Shown here: positions 44,730-54,517 of the stretch, piece by piece
How positions within the stretch are numbered: position 1 is the stretch's first letter
Layout: each line of letters begins with the position of its first letter
Source: Bacteroidota bacterium
GTDB lineage: Bacteria > Bacteroidota > Bacteroidia > Cytophagales > Cyclobacteriaceae
NCBI GenBank assembly: GCA_018266435.1
Contig: JAFEAL010000005.1
Location: 480,725 to 544,724 of the forward strand
DNA length: 64,000 nucleotides
Direction: 5' to 3'
The notes under the pieces: model-generated
Database searches by the model: none
What the model saw: the letters and a program-made list of their open reading frames with translations, nothing else
What the model was told of the DNA's origin: nothing
Position numbers and translations under genes: made by a program

Positions 44730-44808
44730 CCGCAGACGACTGCGGATGTAAGCGTTACTTTTTTATTGGGATTTGAGTTGTACTAAAAATTAGTTGCTGG
44801 AGGCAACT
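44730..44808 (+). promoter_or_regulatory. Two hairpins in the nuo leader, the second holding the ribosome binding site
   Basis: The first hairpin is CCGCAG-ACGA-CTGCGG (44730-44745). The second is AGTTGC-TGGAG-GCAACT (44792-44808), whose loop and first 3' stem base spell GGAGG, an unusually strong Shine-Dalgarno match for this phylum, ten bases before the TTG start. Both stems are perfect 6-bp pairs. Their position suggests control of nuo translation. Confidence 0.55.
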
Positions 44809-44813
44809 CGGTT

Positions 44814-45254
44814 TTGGGAAGTTCAGAGGACAATATTGTTTTGTGGCCGCTTGTAGTATATGGTGTCATCACGTTCTTTTTGATTGGCGCCATGTTAGGG
44901 CTGTCTTATATATTAGGCGGCAGGCATAAAGACCGTGCTACCGAAGAGCCGTACGAAGGAGGTATTGTCAGTACCGGCTCAGCTCGCCTTCGTTTTTCTA
45001 ATCAATTTTATATGATCGCCATGCTCTTCGTCATTTTTGACGTAGAGACTATTTTCATCTTCACTTGGGCTATTGCTTTCCGCGAACTTGGTTGGCTGGG
45101 CTATTTGGGTGTAGCTAGTTTTATGATACTCCTTATTATAGTGTTGATCTATGAGTTGGCCAACGGTGCACTCGACTTTGGCCCTAACGGAAAGAAGATA
45201 TTAAAAGCCTATAAAAAAATAACCAGCAGATCAAATGAAGTGGTGGCTAAGTAA
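44814..45254 (+). CDS. nuoA: NADH-quinone oxidoreductase subunit A
   Basis: NuoA is a small membrane subunit at the joint between the arms of complex I. The 146-residue protein has three helices (about 10-32, 66-90 and 95-118) and the conserved loop [18 protein letters not shown], with [14 protein letters not shown] after it. An in-frame stop at 44784 excludes a longer form. TTG 44814 is the only start that keeps helix 1 and it follows a GGAGG ribosome site, so a TTG start is assigned. It is the first gene of the nuo operon and overlaps nuoB by 20 bases. Confidence 0.93.
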   Translation: MGSSEDNIVLWPLVVYGVITFFLIGAMLGLSYILGGRHKDRATEEPYEGGIVSTGSARLRFSNQFYMIAMLFVIFDVETIFIFTWAIAFRELGWLGYLGVASFMILLIIVLIYELANGALDFGPNGKKILKAYKKITSRSNEVVAK

Positions 45255-45873
45255 CTCACAAGAGCCGGTTGGTGCAATGAAAGGAAACGGCTCGATGGAA
45301 GAAGCTGTGCGCCAAAGCCTTGTACTTAGCACTGTTCAGGATTTGCTGCGGTGGGGACGCAAAAATTCCATGTGGCCTTTTCATTTTGGCCTCTCTTGTT
45401 GCTTTGTGGAAATGGCCACCAGCATGACTCCTAAATATGATCTGGCTCGTTTTGGTGCTGAGGTAATTCGCGGTACCCCCCGCGAAGCAGATGTAATGAT
45501 CATTGCCGGAACAGTTTTTATAAAAATGGCCCCCATCATCAAACGCTTGCATGAGCAAATGATGGAACCGAGGTGGGTCATCTCTATGGGCTCGTGTGCC
45601 AACTCAGGCGGAATGTATGATATATATAGTGTGGTACAGGGTGTAGATAAGTTTTTGCCGGTGGATGTTTACGTTCCCGGCTGTCCGCCACGCCCCGATG
45701 CCTTTATGCACGGACTTACCCTTTTGGCCGACCGAGTGGGGCAAGAAACAAGACCACTAAGCTGGACAATTGGAGAACAAGGAATTATCAGGCCTGAAAA
45801 AATATCAGTTAAAGAACAATTACGCGAAAAACGTATGCAGATGACTGACTTTAAATCACCTGACGAAATTTGA
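45235..45873 (+). CDS. nuoB: NADH-quinone oxidoreductase subunit B
   Basis: NuoB binds the terminal iron-sulfur cluster N2 that reduces quinone. The 212-residue protein has all four ligands: the tandem pair C55/C56 ([11 protein letters not shown]), C121 (GSCANSGG) and C150 (VPGCPPRP). The ATG at 45235 overlaps nuoA; a second ATG at 45277 would remove a non-conserved N-terminus. The C-terminal 40 residues are longer than in E. coli and charged. A 96-base gap separates it from nuoCD. Confidence 0.95.
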   Translation: MKWWLSNSQEPVGAMKGNGSMEEAVRQSLVLSTVQDLLRWGRKNSMWPFHFGLSCCFVEMATSMTPKYDLARFGAEVIRGTPREADVMIIAGTVFIKMAPIIKRLHEQMMEPRWVISMGSCANSGGMYDIYSVVQGVDKFLPVDVYVPGCPPRPDAFMHGLTLLADRVGQETRPLSWTIGEQGIIRPEKISVKEQLREKRMQMTDFKSPDEI

Positions 45874-45969
45874 ATTTGTTTGTTTAATTTTTTTGAGAGA
45901 TGCAAGATTGACTAAGTGAGTAAACGTTTTTGAGGTTGAAAGTGTACTGAACCGTTTTAGGTAGTTAAC

Positions 45970-47718
45970 ATGACGAAAGATCTCGATCTGCCCGAATTAC
46001 TTCAACTGAAGTTTGGAGAAGATACAGTCTCCAAACAAGCATCAATCGATGGCATCACTACTGTGTGGGTTCCTTCCGGGGAAATCGTAGAGATACTTCA
46101 CTACCTCAAATCAGAAATTGCTAAGCCATTTCATTTATTGTATGACATCACGGCCATTGATGAGCGCCCGCGCAAAAGAGAAAACGGTTACCCCTCCGAT
46201 CAGTTTACGGTAGTTTACCTCATCTACTCTTTTGATCGAAACAGTTTTCTGCGAATTAAAATTGCATTGAAAGAAAATGGGCTCTCGGTTCCCAGTATTT
46301 CTAAACTCTGGATGAACGCCAGTTGGTATGAGCGCGAAGTGTACGATATGTTTGGCATCCGCTTCGATGGCCATCCTAACCTGCGCAGAATTTTAATGCC
46401 GATGACTTGGCAAGGTCACCCACTTCGAAAAGAACACCCGGCACGCGCAACCGAGATGGGACCATTTCGGTTGTTTGATGAAAAAGTAGATGCAGAGCAA
46501 TCTGCGTTACAGTTTAAACCCGAAGAATGGGGGCTTCAATCGCAAAGCGAAGATTCAGATTTTATGTTTCTCAACATCGGGCCACAACACCCGGGAACTC
46601 ACGGTGTACTGCGTATCATTCTTCAACTCGATGGTGAAGACATTATAGATGCCGTGCCTGATATAGGATTTCACCATCGCGGTGCTGAGAAAATGGCCGA
46701 GCGTCAATCCTGGCATACGTACATTCCTTATACTGATCGCGTAGATTACCTGGGAGGTGTTAACAATAACCTGGCCTATCTGTTAGCTGTAGAAAAATTG
46801 GCCGGCATACAAGTGCCACCCCGGGCACAAGTCATCCGTGTAATGATGTGCGAATTTTTTCGCATCGCCAGCCACTTGGTGTGGTACGGAACATTTGCTC
46901 AGGATGTAGGGCAACTCTCGCCTGTATTTTATATGTTCACTGACCGTGAGAAAATTTTTGATGTAGTAGAAGCGGTAACCGGTGGGCGTATGCATCCCAA
47001 CTGGTTTCGCATTGGCGGGGTAGCGCAAGATCTTCCCAATGGTTGGGAGAACTTAGTAAAATTTTTCCTCGATTACTTTCCCAAAAAACTGAGAGAGTAC
47101 GATAAGATGGTGATGCATAACAGTTTGTTTAAAGCGCGCACACAAGGCATTGGTATCTTCACGCAAAAAGAAGCCGTAGAGTGGGGGGCAACCGGAGCAA
47201 ACCTGAGAGCCACCGGGTTGAATTGGGATGTGCGCAAGAAGATACCGTATTCGGGCTACGATAACTTTCATTTTGAAGTACCGGTTGGTAAAAACGGAGA
47301 TTGCTATGACCGTGCAGCCGTTCGGGTGGAAGAGATGCGCCAAAGCCTTCATATCATTGAGCAATGCCTGAGAAACATGCCGGCTGGTCCGTATAAATCT
47401 GATCATCCGCAGGCTACTCCCCCAATCAAAAAAAATACGATGAAAGACATCGAAACACTGATTACACATTTCCTGAATGTAAGTTGGGGGCCGGTAATAC
47501 CTCCGGGAGAAGCCATGAGCATTACCGAGGCAACTAAAGGAGCTAACAGTTATTACGCAATCAGTGATGGAAACACTTCTCCTTACCGGATGCGAATCAG
47601 AACTCCATCATTTGCACACATGCAGATGATTTCTTACATCAGCAAAGGTTATACAGTGGCCGATTTGCTGAGTATTTTAGGAGCGATGGATTATGTTTTG
47701 GCAGACATTGACAGATAG
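45970..47718 (+). CDS. nuoCD: NADH-quinone oxidoreductase fused subunit C/D
   Basis: This 582-residue protein joins NuoC (about 1-165; [17 protein letters not shown] is the signature) to NuoD (about 190-582; [35 protein letters not shown]). NuoC and NuoD form the peripheral arm near the quinone site, which contains the conserved His of GTHG and Tyr residues. Fusion of nuoC and nuoD is known in E. coli and in some other bacteria. The spacer behind it carries a 14-bp tandem repeat. Confidence 0.95.
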   Translation: MTKDLDLPELLQLKFGEDTVSKQASIDGITTVWVPSGEIVEILHYLKSEIAKPFHLLYDITAIDERPRKRENGYPSDQFTVVYLIYSFDRNSFLRIKIALKENGLSVPSISKLWMNASWYEREVYDMFGIRFDGHPNLRRILMPMTWQGHPLRKEHPARATEMGPFRLFDEKVDAEQSALQFKPEEWGLQSQSEDSDFMFLNIGPQHPGTHGVLRIILQLDGEDIIDAVPDIGFHHRGAEKMAERQSWHTYIPYTDRVDYLGGVNNNLAYLLAVEKLAGIQVPPRAQVIRVMMCEFFRIASHLVWYGTFAQDVGQLSPVFYMFTDREKIFDVVEAVTGGRMHPNWFRIGGVAQDLPNGWENLVKFFLDYFPKKLREYDKMVMHNSLFKARTQGIGIFTQKEAVEWGATGANLRATGLNWDVRKKIPYSGYDNFHFEVPVGKNGDCYDRAAVRVEEMRQSLHIIEQCLRNMPAGPYKSDHPQATPPIKKNTMKDIETLITHFLNVSWGPVIPPGEAMSITEATKGANSYYAISDGNTSPYRMRIRTPSFAHMQMISYISKGYTVADLLSILGAMDYVLADIDR

Positions 47719-47730
47719 ACGAAAGACTTT

Positions 47731-47758
47731 AGACATAAGAAGTAAGACATAAGAAATA
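47731..47758. repeat. 14-bp tandem repeat in the nuoCD-nuoE spacer
   Basis: AGACATAAGAAGTA (47731-47744) is followed by AGACATAAGAAATA (47745-47758), with 13 of 14 positions equal, and by a further partial unit. A related repeat lies in the nuoI-nuoJ spacer at 53824-53851. Confidence 0.75.
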
Positions 47759-47774
47759 AGAGAGGGCTAGATAA

Positions 47775-48239
47775 ATGCTTAGTAAAGAAGAAATAAAAGA
47801 AATTGACGAAGCCATCAGTATGGTGCCATACAAAAAGGCAGCCTCCATTGAGGCATTGAAAATAGTGCAGCACCACCGCAAATGGGTTTCTGATGAAAGC
47901 CTGAAAGAAGTAGCCGGCTATTTAGAGATATCAGCTGATGAGTTAGATTCAGTGGCCACATTTTATAATCTTATTTTCCGGCAGCCGGTAGGCAAACACA
48001 TCATCCTTGTCTGTGACAGCATCAGTTGCTGGGTAATGGGTCATGAAAAAATTAAAGAAAAACTAAGTGAATTGTTGAACATTGATTATGGACAAACCAC
48101 CGCAGACGGACGCTTCACCTTGTTGCCTAATCCTTGCCTGGGTACATGTGATTGTGCCCCGGCTATTATGGTGGGAAATGATTTGTACCGGAATTTGAAA
48201 ACGGATGAATTGGAAAAAATTTTGAGTAAATACAATTAA
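47775..48239 (+). CDS. nuoE: NADH-quinone oxidoreductase subunit E
   Basis: NuoE carries the [2Fe-2S] cluster N1a next to the NADH site. The 154-residue protein has the four ligands C80 and C85 (LVCDSISCW) and C121 and C125 (NPCLGTCDCAPA), with a helical N-terminal half (LKEVAGYLEISADELDSVATFY). The length is typical for the thioredoxin-like NuoE domain. The gene is followed by a 12-bp-arm palindrome before nuoF. Confidence 0.95.
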   Translation: MLSKEEIKEIDEAISMVPYKKAASIEALKIVQHHRKWVSDESLKEVAGYLEISADELDSVATFYNLIFRQPVGKHIILVCDSISCWVMGHEKIKEKLSELLNIDYGQTTADGRFTLLPNPCLGTCDCAPAIMVGNDLYRNLKTDELEKILSKYN

Positions 48240-48240
48240 G

Positions 48241-48271
48241 TTCATGAGCCACGGCTACAGTGGCTCATGAA
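48241..48271. repeat. REP-like palindrome between nuoE and nuoF
   Basis: The arms TTCATGAGCCAC (48241-48252) and GTGGCTCATGAA (48260-48271) are perfect reverse complements of 12 bases with a 7-base loop, GGCTACA. No T run follows, so it is not a standard terminator. An ATG in the right arm (48267) is in frame with nuoF, but the family N-terminus begins at 48282. Confidence 0.85.
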
Positions 48272-48281
48272 CGGAAGTACT

Positions 48282-49574
48282 ATGGAAAAACCTTTGACAC
48301 AACACTTACGCGAAGATGGCAAACCACTCAGCCTGAAAGAGTATGAGCAGATTGGGGGCTACCAGGCGCTGAAGAAAGTGATGAAGATGACTCCGCAAGA
48401 AGTGCAGAAACTGGTAAAAGATTCTAACCTTAAGGGGAGAGGTGGCGCAGGATTCAGCACAGGGTTAAAATGGAGTTTTGTGCCTATGAATGTGCCCTCA
48501 CCAAAATACCTTATTGCTAATGCCGATGAGATGGAACCGGGCACATTCAAAGACCGTATTTTTTTAGAGCAGACCCCGCATCAACTCATTGAAGGAATGA
48601 TCATCGCCTCGTTTGCTATTCAGGCCAGTGAGTCATTTGTATTTTTGCGTTGGGCATACAAAACCGCAGCGGCAGAAATTCTGAAAGCCATCCACGAAGC
48701 ACACCAGGCCGGTTACCTGGGAAAAAATATTTTAAGTTCAGGATATAATTTGGAAATGCACCTGCACACCGGAGTGGGGCGCTATATGTGCGGTGAAGAA
48801 ACTGCTTTGTTAAATTCACTAGAAGGTAAGCGAGCCAATCCCCGTGCCAAGCCACCGTTTCCGCAGGTTAGCGGTTTGTTCGGAAGACCAACTATTGTTA
48901 ACAATGTTGAAACGTTATGCTGCCTTCCGCACATTGTCAATAACGGTGCTGATTGGTTTAAAAAACTGAGTCTTACACAAGATGCCGGAACCAAAATTTA
49001 TGGGGTAAGCGGAAAGGTAAAAAAGCCGGGCGCATGGGAGTTGCCCATGGGAGTTACGCTGCGCGAATTAATTGAAGAACACGCAGGAGGTATGCAAGAT
49101 GGATTAAAATTTCGGGGAGCGCTGCCCGGTGGTGCATCAACTGATTTTTTGGTGGAAGAACACTTGGACGTAAAAATGGATTTCACTTCAGTAGCTGCCG
49201 TGGGCAGCCGATTAGGAACTGGAACTGTAGTTATTCTTGATGACAAAACCTGCCCGGTTGGTTTTGTAAAAAATCTGGAACATTTTTTTGCACAAGAGTC
49301 GTGCGGGTATTGTACCCCGTGTCGCGAAGGCCTCCCTTGGGTTGAAAAAATACTGCAGTCAATTGAGAGTGGAGACGGGCGGGCAGAAGATATCAAGTTA
49401 CTGGATTCACATACTCATTTGCTTGGTCCTGGTAATACGTTTTGCGCGTTGGCGCCCGGAGCCATGGAGCCGCTGCAAAGTGCACTAAAATATTTCAGAG
49501 ATGATTTTGAACAACACGTGAGAGAGAAGGGATGTAACTACTCATCGAAGCGTAAACTTCAAACAACTCGTTAA
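48282..49574 (+). CDS. nuoF: NADH-quinone oxidoreductase subunit F
   Basis: NuoF binds FMN and NADH and holds cluster N3, the electron entry point of complex I. From the ATG at 48282 it has 430 residues. Motifs are LKGRGGAGFSTGLKW and ANADEMEPGTFKDR for FMN/NADH, GVGRYMCGEETALLNSLEG, and the cluster ligands SCGYCTPCREG with a fourth Cys in TFCALAPGA. A longer form from the ATG at 48267 would start inside the palindrome and is less likely. GGAA about seven bases before ATG 48282 may serve as ribosome site. Confidence 0.94.
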   Translation: MEKPLTQHLREDGKPLSLKEYEQIGGYQALKKVMKMTPQEVQKLVKDSNLKGRGGAGFSTGLKWSFVPMNVPSPKYLIANADEMEPGTFKDRIFLEQTPHQLIEGMIIASFAIQASESFVFLRWAYKTAAAEILKAIHEAHQAGYLGKNILSSGYNLEMHLHTGVGRYMCGEETALLNSLEGKRANPRAKPPFPQVSGLFGRPTIVNNVETLCCLPHIVNNGADWFKKLSLTQDAGTKIYGVSGKVKKPGAWELPMGVTLRELIEEHAGGMQDGLKFRGALPGGASTDFLVEEHLDVKMDFTSVAAVGSRLGTGTVVILDDKTCPVGFVKNLEHFFAQESCGYCTPCREGLPWVEKILQSIESGDGRAEDIKLLDSHTHLLGPGNTFCALAPGAMEPLQSALKYFRDDFEQHVREKGCNYSSKRKLQTTR

Positions 49575-49589
49575 CTATAACTGACATAA

Positions 49590-52289
49590 ATGGCAACACT
49601 ATATATTGATAACCAACCTTACGAAGTGACTTCGGGCAACAACCTGCTTGAAACTTGCCTCACGTTGGGCTTCGATCTGCCTTACTTCTGCTGGCATCCG
49701 GCCATGGGCTCCGTAGGTGCTTGTCGCCAGTGTGCCATAAAAGTTTACAAAGATGAAAACGATAAGAAGGGAAAACTGGTCATGTCATGCATGGAACCGG
49801 TTACTAACAACCAGCGCATTTCAATTACCGATGCAGAAGCAAAAGAATTTCGCGAAGAAATTATCGGCTGGCTGATGACTAACCATCCGCACGATTGTGC
49901 CGTGTGCGATGAGGGTGGATCATGCCACCTGCAAGACATGACGGTGATGACAGGTCACTCATACAGAAAATTTCGCTATAAAAAGAGAACGCATATAAAT
50001 CAAAACCTCGGCCCGTTCATCAATCATGAAATGAACCGATGCATCCAGTGTTACCGGTGTGTTCGCTTTTACAATGACTATGCCGGAGGAAAAGATTTTG
50101 ACGTTTTTGCCTCCCGGAACAATGTGTATTTCGGCCGTCATGAAGATGGAGTTTTAGAGAACGAGTTCAGTGGAAACCTATCAGAAGTTTGCCCTACTGG
50201 TGTATTTACCGATAAGACACTCAAACAACACTACACACGCAAGTGGGATTTAACCATGGCACCCTCGGTGTGCCAACATTGCAGCTTGGGCTGCAACACT
50301 ATTGCCGGAGAACGCTACGGATCATTGCGCATGATTGCCAACCGTTATCATGGTGAGGTGAACGGATATTTCATCTGCGATCGCGGAAGGTTTGGATATG
50401 AGTTTGTCAACGCCCCGGACCGGGTACGTCAACCCGTGTTGAATGGAAAGACTGTAGGGCGTGACGAAATTATGGAAGAAATTAAAAAACGCCTGAAGGA
50501 ATCAAAAGTGATCGGTATCGGATCGCCTCGTGCCTCCATCCAATCCAACTTCGCCTTGAAAGCCCTGGTTGGCAAAAATAATTTTTACCATGGTGTTTCA
50601 GAAAATGAACATGATATGGCAGAGTTGGCTATTCAAATACTGAAAGAAGGCCCCGCACGAACACCCTCATTAAAAGAAGTGGAAAGTGCCGATGCTATTT
50701 TTATCATGGGTGAAGACCTGACCAACAGTTCTCCTATGCTTGCATTGGCTGTTCGGCAGGCTGTTCGCGTTAAGCCAATGAAAGAAGTGATACAAGCCAA
50801 CATTCCTGATTGGCACGACTATGCAGCCCGCGAATTTGTACAAGAGAAAAAAGGACCATTATACAGCGCCACTATTCACGGTACCAAACTGGATGACATT
50901 GCCGCCCAAACCCACTATGCTGCGCCCGATGAAATTGCACGATTAGGTTTTGCTGTAGCCCATCGGATTGATTCGTCCGTTCCTGATGTAGAAAACTATC
51001 CGGATGAACTAAAAAAACTGGCCGACACTATAGCCGAAGGTTTGAAAAAAGCCGAGCGACCCGTAGTCATTTCAGGCCTTTCCAGCGAAAGCGAGTCGGT
51101 GATGAAAGCAGCCGCCAATGTGGCGTGGGCATTAAACAAATCAAATAAAAACACCGGTTTGGTGCTGACGATGCTCGAGTGCAATTCACTTGGCCTGGCT
51201 ATGATGGGCGGTGGAAAACTGGATGGTGCCTTCAATGCCATTTTACACAGTCATGCCGACACGGCCATTATTATGGAGAATGATTTGTACCGTCACGGAT
51301 CCACTGCTACCGTAGATAAGTTTTTGAAAATGTGCCGACAAATAATTGTGCTGGATCACACACCTAACCCTACCATGAGCAAAGCTCACGTGATCATCCC
51401 GGCCGGAACATTTGCCGAGTCAGATGGTACATTGGTTAACAACGAAGGCCGAGCCCAACGGTTCTTTCAGGTGTATGAAGCCACTGATGTCATTCAGGAA
51501 AGCTGGCGATGGCTTTTGAATATGGGTGTAAATGCCGGTAACGAACGGATGAGCCACTGGAAAAATTTTGAAGATATCACCAAAGCTATTTCAGATGAAG
51601 AACCAATGCTCAAGGGAGTAGAGACAATTACCCCCCCGGCAACTTACCGAGTAGCAGGTCAGCGTATTCCGCGGGAACCGCACCGATACAGTGGCCGCAC
51701 GGCCATGAATGCTCACCTCAATGTGAGTGAACCCAAGCCACCGGAAGATCCCGACTCATCCTTGTCATACACCATGGAGGGCTACCGTGGGTTGGCACCT
51801 TCGAGTATGATTCCGTACTTCTGGTCTCCAGGGTGGAACTCCGTTCAATCCGTAAACAAATACCAACAAGAAGTGGCCGGACACTTGCGCGGAGGAGACC
51901 CCGGCTTGCGCCTGATAGAAGCAAATAAAAATACTGAACCAAATTATTTCATGTCTGTTCCTGAGTTTTTTCAACCCATCGCAGGTCATTTTTGGGTAGT
52001 GTGGACTCATCACATATATGGATCGGATGAATTAAGTAACAAGTCGGCTTCAGTGTCGCAACGAGTGCCTAAGCCGTATGTCATGATTAATCCAAAAGAC
52101 GCTGAGGAGTTGAAGCTAACTGAAGGACAGTTGCTTTCTTTTGAAGTTTTGAAAGATGTGTATGAGTTGCCCGTGCGAATAAATAATACAATACCCGCAG
52201 GATTAGCCGCTATGCCGTATGCACTGGAAGGAATGCCGGCAACGGGATTGCCCGAGTGGGGAATTATTAAATCAGTAGACAGAAAATAA
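49590..52289 (+). CDS. nuoG: NADH-quinone oxidoreductase subunit G
   Basis: The largest peripheral-arm subunit, 899 residues. The N-terminal ferredoxin-like domain has C34, C45, C48 and C67. The next cluster has H99, C103, C106 and C112. A 4Fe-4S domain has C151, C154, C157 and C201. A further CxxCxxxC set with C228, C231, C235 and C263 is the N7-type cluster site. A molybdopterin-oxidoreductase-like domain follows, and a dinucleotide-binding-like domain closes the protein from about 815. About 100 residues before that domain (rich in Pro, Ser and Tyr) have no obvious counterpart in E. coli NuoG. Confidence 0.93.
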   Translation: MATLYIDNQPYEVTSGNNLLETCLTLGFDLPYFCWHPAMGSVGACRQCAIKVYKDENDKKGKLVMSCMEPVTNNQRISITDAEAKEFREEIIGWLMTNHPHDCAVCDEGGSCHLQDMTVMTGHSYRKFRYKKRTHINQNLGPFINHEMNRCIQCYRCVRFYNDYAGGKDFDVFASRNNVYFGRHEDGVLENEFSGNLSEVCPTGVFTDKTLKQHYTRKWDLTMAPSVCQHCSLGCNTIAGERYGSLRMIANRYHGEVNGYFICDRGRFGYEFVNAPDRVRQPVLNGKTVGRDEIMEEIKKRLKESKVIGIGSPRASIQSNFALKALVGKNNFYHGVSENEHDMAELAIQILKEGPARTPSLKEVESADAIFIMGEDLTNSSPMLALAVRQAVRVKPMKEVIQANIPDWHDYAAREFVQEKKGPLYSATIHGTKLDDIAAQTHYAAPDEIARLGFAVAHRIDSSVPDVENYPDELKKLADTIAEGLKKAERPVVISGLSSESESVMKAAANVAWALNKSNKNTGLVLTMLECNSLGLAMMGGGKLDGAFNAILHSHADTAIIMENDLYRHGSTATVDKFLKMCRQIIVLDHTPNPTMSKAHVIIPAGTFAESDGTLVNNEGRAQRFFQVYEATDVIQESWRWLLNMGVNAGNERMSHWKNFEDITKAISDEEPMLKGVETITPPATYRVAGQRIPREPHRYSGRTAMNAHLNVSEPKPPEDPDSSLSYTMEGYRGLAPSSMIPYFWSPGWNSVQSVNKYQQEVAGHLRGGDPGLRLIEANKNTEPNYFMSVPEFFQPIAGHFWVVWTHHIYGSDELSNKSASVSQRVPKPYVMINPKDAEELKLTEGQLLSFEVLKDVYELPVRINNTIPAGLAAMPYALEGMPATGLPEWGIIKSVDRK

Positions 52290-52319
52290 AACTGCTGCCG
52301 ACTTAAAAAAAATAAGAGT

Positions 52320-53303
52320 ATGAGTGAACCCGAAATAAACCCATGGCTGATCATAGCAGGAGTGCTGGGCGGTGCACTGGTGATTGCGCCCGGATTGATC
52401 TGGCTTGAGCGCAGGTTGCTGGCACTGTGGCAAGACCGCTACGGCCCTAACCGGGCGGGTCCTTTTGGCGTGCTGGTCGTGTTGGCCGATACCCTGAAAC
52501 TATTTTTTAAAGAAGACTGGATTCCGCCTTTTGCCGACAAACTCGTATTTGTTATTGCCCCGGCTATTGTAGCCATCACCGTGCTCATGAGTTTTGTAAT
52601 CATCCCAATTGCTCCCGGATTTATTGTGGCCAATTTCAATATCGGCATTTTGTTTTTTCTGGCCATGTCATCCATGGGTGCATACAGTATTATTTTGGGA
52701 GGATGGGCTTCTAATAATAAATATGCTTTGCTTGGTTCAATGCGCGGAGCGGCCCAACTGATTTCGTACGAGGTATTCATGGGCTTGTCCTTGATGGGTG
52801 TGGTGTTACTCACGGGCTCGTTCCGGGTAGAAGATATTGTTAATGCACAAAAAGACATGTGGTTTGTGGTGCCGCAGTTCATCGGGTTTGTTACATTTTT
52901 AATTGCCGGAATTGCAGAAACCCACCGCCTGCCGTTTGATATACCCGAAGCAGAGAGTGAGTTGATTGCAGGATTCCACTCTGAATATTCCGGAATGAAA
53001 TTCGGGTTGTTCTTTGTGGGAGAATACTTGGGCATTATGTTGATCTCCAGTTTAGTTACCTGTTTGTTTTTTGGAGGATGGCTCGGCCCGGGTTTTCTTC
53101 CCCCCATCGTTTGGTTCTTAATCAAAATGTTTGCCTTCATCTTCTTTTTTATATTGCTGCGGGCTTCGTTGCCCAGGCCGCGGTACGATCAATTGATGGA
53201 ATTTGGATGGAAGATTTTATTTCCGATAACCTTGTTGAACCTGATGATCACGGCCGGAATTATTTTGTATCGAAGTGGAGCAGAATTGAATATTAAATTT
53301 TGA
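52320..53303 (+). CDS. nuoH: NADH-quinone oxidoreductase subunit H
   Basis: NuoH is the membrane subunit forming the quinone chamber and the first part of the proton path. The 327-residue protein has eight helices. Conserved segments include [65 protein letters not shown] and [17 protein letters not shown]. It lies 30 bases after nuoG and 3 bases before nuoI. Confidence 0.96.
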   Translation: MSEPEINPWLIIAGVLGGALVIAPGLIWLERRLLALWQDRYGPNRAGPFGVLVVLADTLKLFFKEDWIPPFADKLVFVIAPAIVAITVLMSFVIIPIAPGFIVANFNIGILFFLAMSSMGAYSIILGGWASNNKYALLGSMRGAAQLISYEVFMGLSLMGVVLLTGSFRVEDIVNAQKDMWFVVPQFIGFVTFLIAGIAETHRLPFDIPEAESELIAGFHSEYSGMKFGLFFVGEYLGIMLISSLVTCLFFGGWLGPGFLPPIVWFLIKMFAFIFFFILLRASLPRPRYDQLMEFGWKILFPITLLNLMITAGIILYRSGAELNIKF

Positions 53304-53306
53304 ATT

Positions 53307-53822
53307 ATGTTTAGCATCATTCAAAGTATGTGGCTCACGTTTTTGCACATGTTTCATAAACGTGAAACCATACAGTACCCGGAAGAAAAAATAAAACTGC
53401 CAGCTCGCTGGCGAGGACGCATTGTACTCACCCGCGATCCGGACGGAGGTGAACGTTGTGTGGGTTGCTACTTGTGTGCAGCCGCTTGCCCGGTAGATTG
53501 CATTTCACTGCAGGCCACCGAAGATGAATACGGAAGAAGGTATCCCGAGTTTTTCAGGATTAATTTTTCGCGGTGTATTTTCTGTGGGTATTGTGAGGAA
53601 GCATGCCCCACGTATGCCATTCAGTTGATCCCTGATTTTGAAATGTGCGAGTACAACCGCCAAAATCTGGTCTATGAAAAAGCAGACTTATTGGTGAATG
53701 GACAAGGAAAATACCCGGGGTATAATTATTATAAGGTAGCCGGCCTGGCCATTAAAGGAAAAGGCAAAGGGCAAGGTGAAAATGAAGAACAACCCGTGGA
53801 TGTCAAGAGTTTAATACCTTAG
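53307..53822 (+). CDS. nuoI: NADH-quinone oxidoreductase subunit I
   Basis: NuoI carries clusters N6a and N6b. The 171-residue protein has two 4Fe-4S motifs: C51/C54/C57/C61 ([11 protein letters not shown]) and C90/C93/C96/C100 ([11 protein letters not shown]). The C-terminal tail (about 130-171) is rich in Lys and Gly and is not conserved. A 103-base spacer with an imperfect 14-bp tandem repeat separates it from nuoJ. Confidence 0.96.
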   Translation: MFSIIQSMWLTFLHMFHKRETIQYPEEKIKLPARWRGRIVLTRDPDGGERCVGCYLCAAACPVDCISLQATEDEYGRRYPEFFRINFSRCIFCGYCEEACPTYAIQLIPDFEMCEYNRQNLVYEKADLLVNGQGKYPGYNYYKVAGLAIKGKGKGQGENEEQPVDVKSLIP

Positions 53823-53823
53823 A

Positions 53824-53851
53824 AGACGTAAGATGAAAGCCGTAAGACACA
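53824..53851. repeat. Imperfect 14-bp tandem repeat in the nuoI-nuoJ spacer
   Basis: AGACGTAAGATGAA and AGCCGTAAGACACA agree at 10 of 14 positions and share the GTAAGA core and the period with the repeat at 47731. Confidence 0.55.
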
Positions 53852-53925
53852 AGATAGAATGCTTAACAAAATACTCTTTGCTACTTATGTTTTACTACTT
53901 ATGTCGTAATACGAATGTTTAAAAT

Positions 53926-54453
53926 ATGCAGGTAGCATTTTACATAGCAGCCTTGGTAGCCGTGATTTCCACCATAATGGTAATCACGCGCTTCAATATC
54001 ATTCATGCATTGTTGTATCTCGTGGTATCATTCATGGCTATGGCTGTTGTGTTTTTTATTTTAGGTGCACCTTTTGCTGCTGCGTTGGAAGTGATTGTTT
54101 ATGCGGGCGCCATTGTGGTGCTGATCATATTTGTGATCATGATGCTCAATCAAAAAGAAGAAGCGGTAACTCAAGAAAAAAAATGGCTTACACCTATGGT
54201 GTACGTTGGTCCGGCTATCCTTTCGGCTTTAATGATGGGCGAACTGGTTTATATCATTTACGTAGGTGAGTCTCACGCGGTAGGTCAGCACGTGGTGGAT
54301 GTGAAGGAGTTAGGCAAAACACTGTATGGCCCATACATTTTAGCCGTTGAGTTGGGAGGTATGTTATTGATGGCGGGCATTGTGGGGGCTTATCATTTGG
54401 GCAGACAGAAGAAAAAAGTAATTCATCGTTTTTTAAAAGAGAAAGAAGATTAA
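53926..54453 (+). CDS. nuoJ: NADH-quinone oxidoreductase subunit J
   Basis: A 175-residue membrane subunit with five helices. The conserved third helix EVIVYAGAIVVLIIFVIMML contains the pi-bulge region with YAGAI known for NuoJ. The first helices (VISTIMVITRFNIIHALLYL) also fit. The C-terminus is charged and cytoplasmic. Its start follows the repeat-containing spacer without a clear Shine-Dalgarno sequence. Confidence 0.94.
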   Translation: MQVAFYIAALVAVISTIMVITRFNIIHALLYLVVSFMAMAVVFFILGAPFAAALEVIVYAGAIVVLIIFVIMMLNQKEEAVTQEKKWLTPMVYVGPAILSALMMGELVYIIYVGESHAVGQHVVDVKELGKTLYGPYILAVELGGMLLMAGIVGAYHLGRQKKKVIHRFLKEKED

Positions 54454-54517
54454 TTGTTCTTATTCCCCGGCCCGGATGCAACGAAGGTGGGGCGAAGGAC
54501 ATAAATGAAGTAATAAT

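Noticed and set aside
48267-48281. ATG at 48267 as the start of nuoF
   Set aside because: It lies in the right arm of the palindrome and adds only five non-conserved residues; ATG 48282 has a GGAA sequence at a suitable distance.
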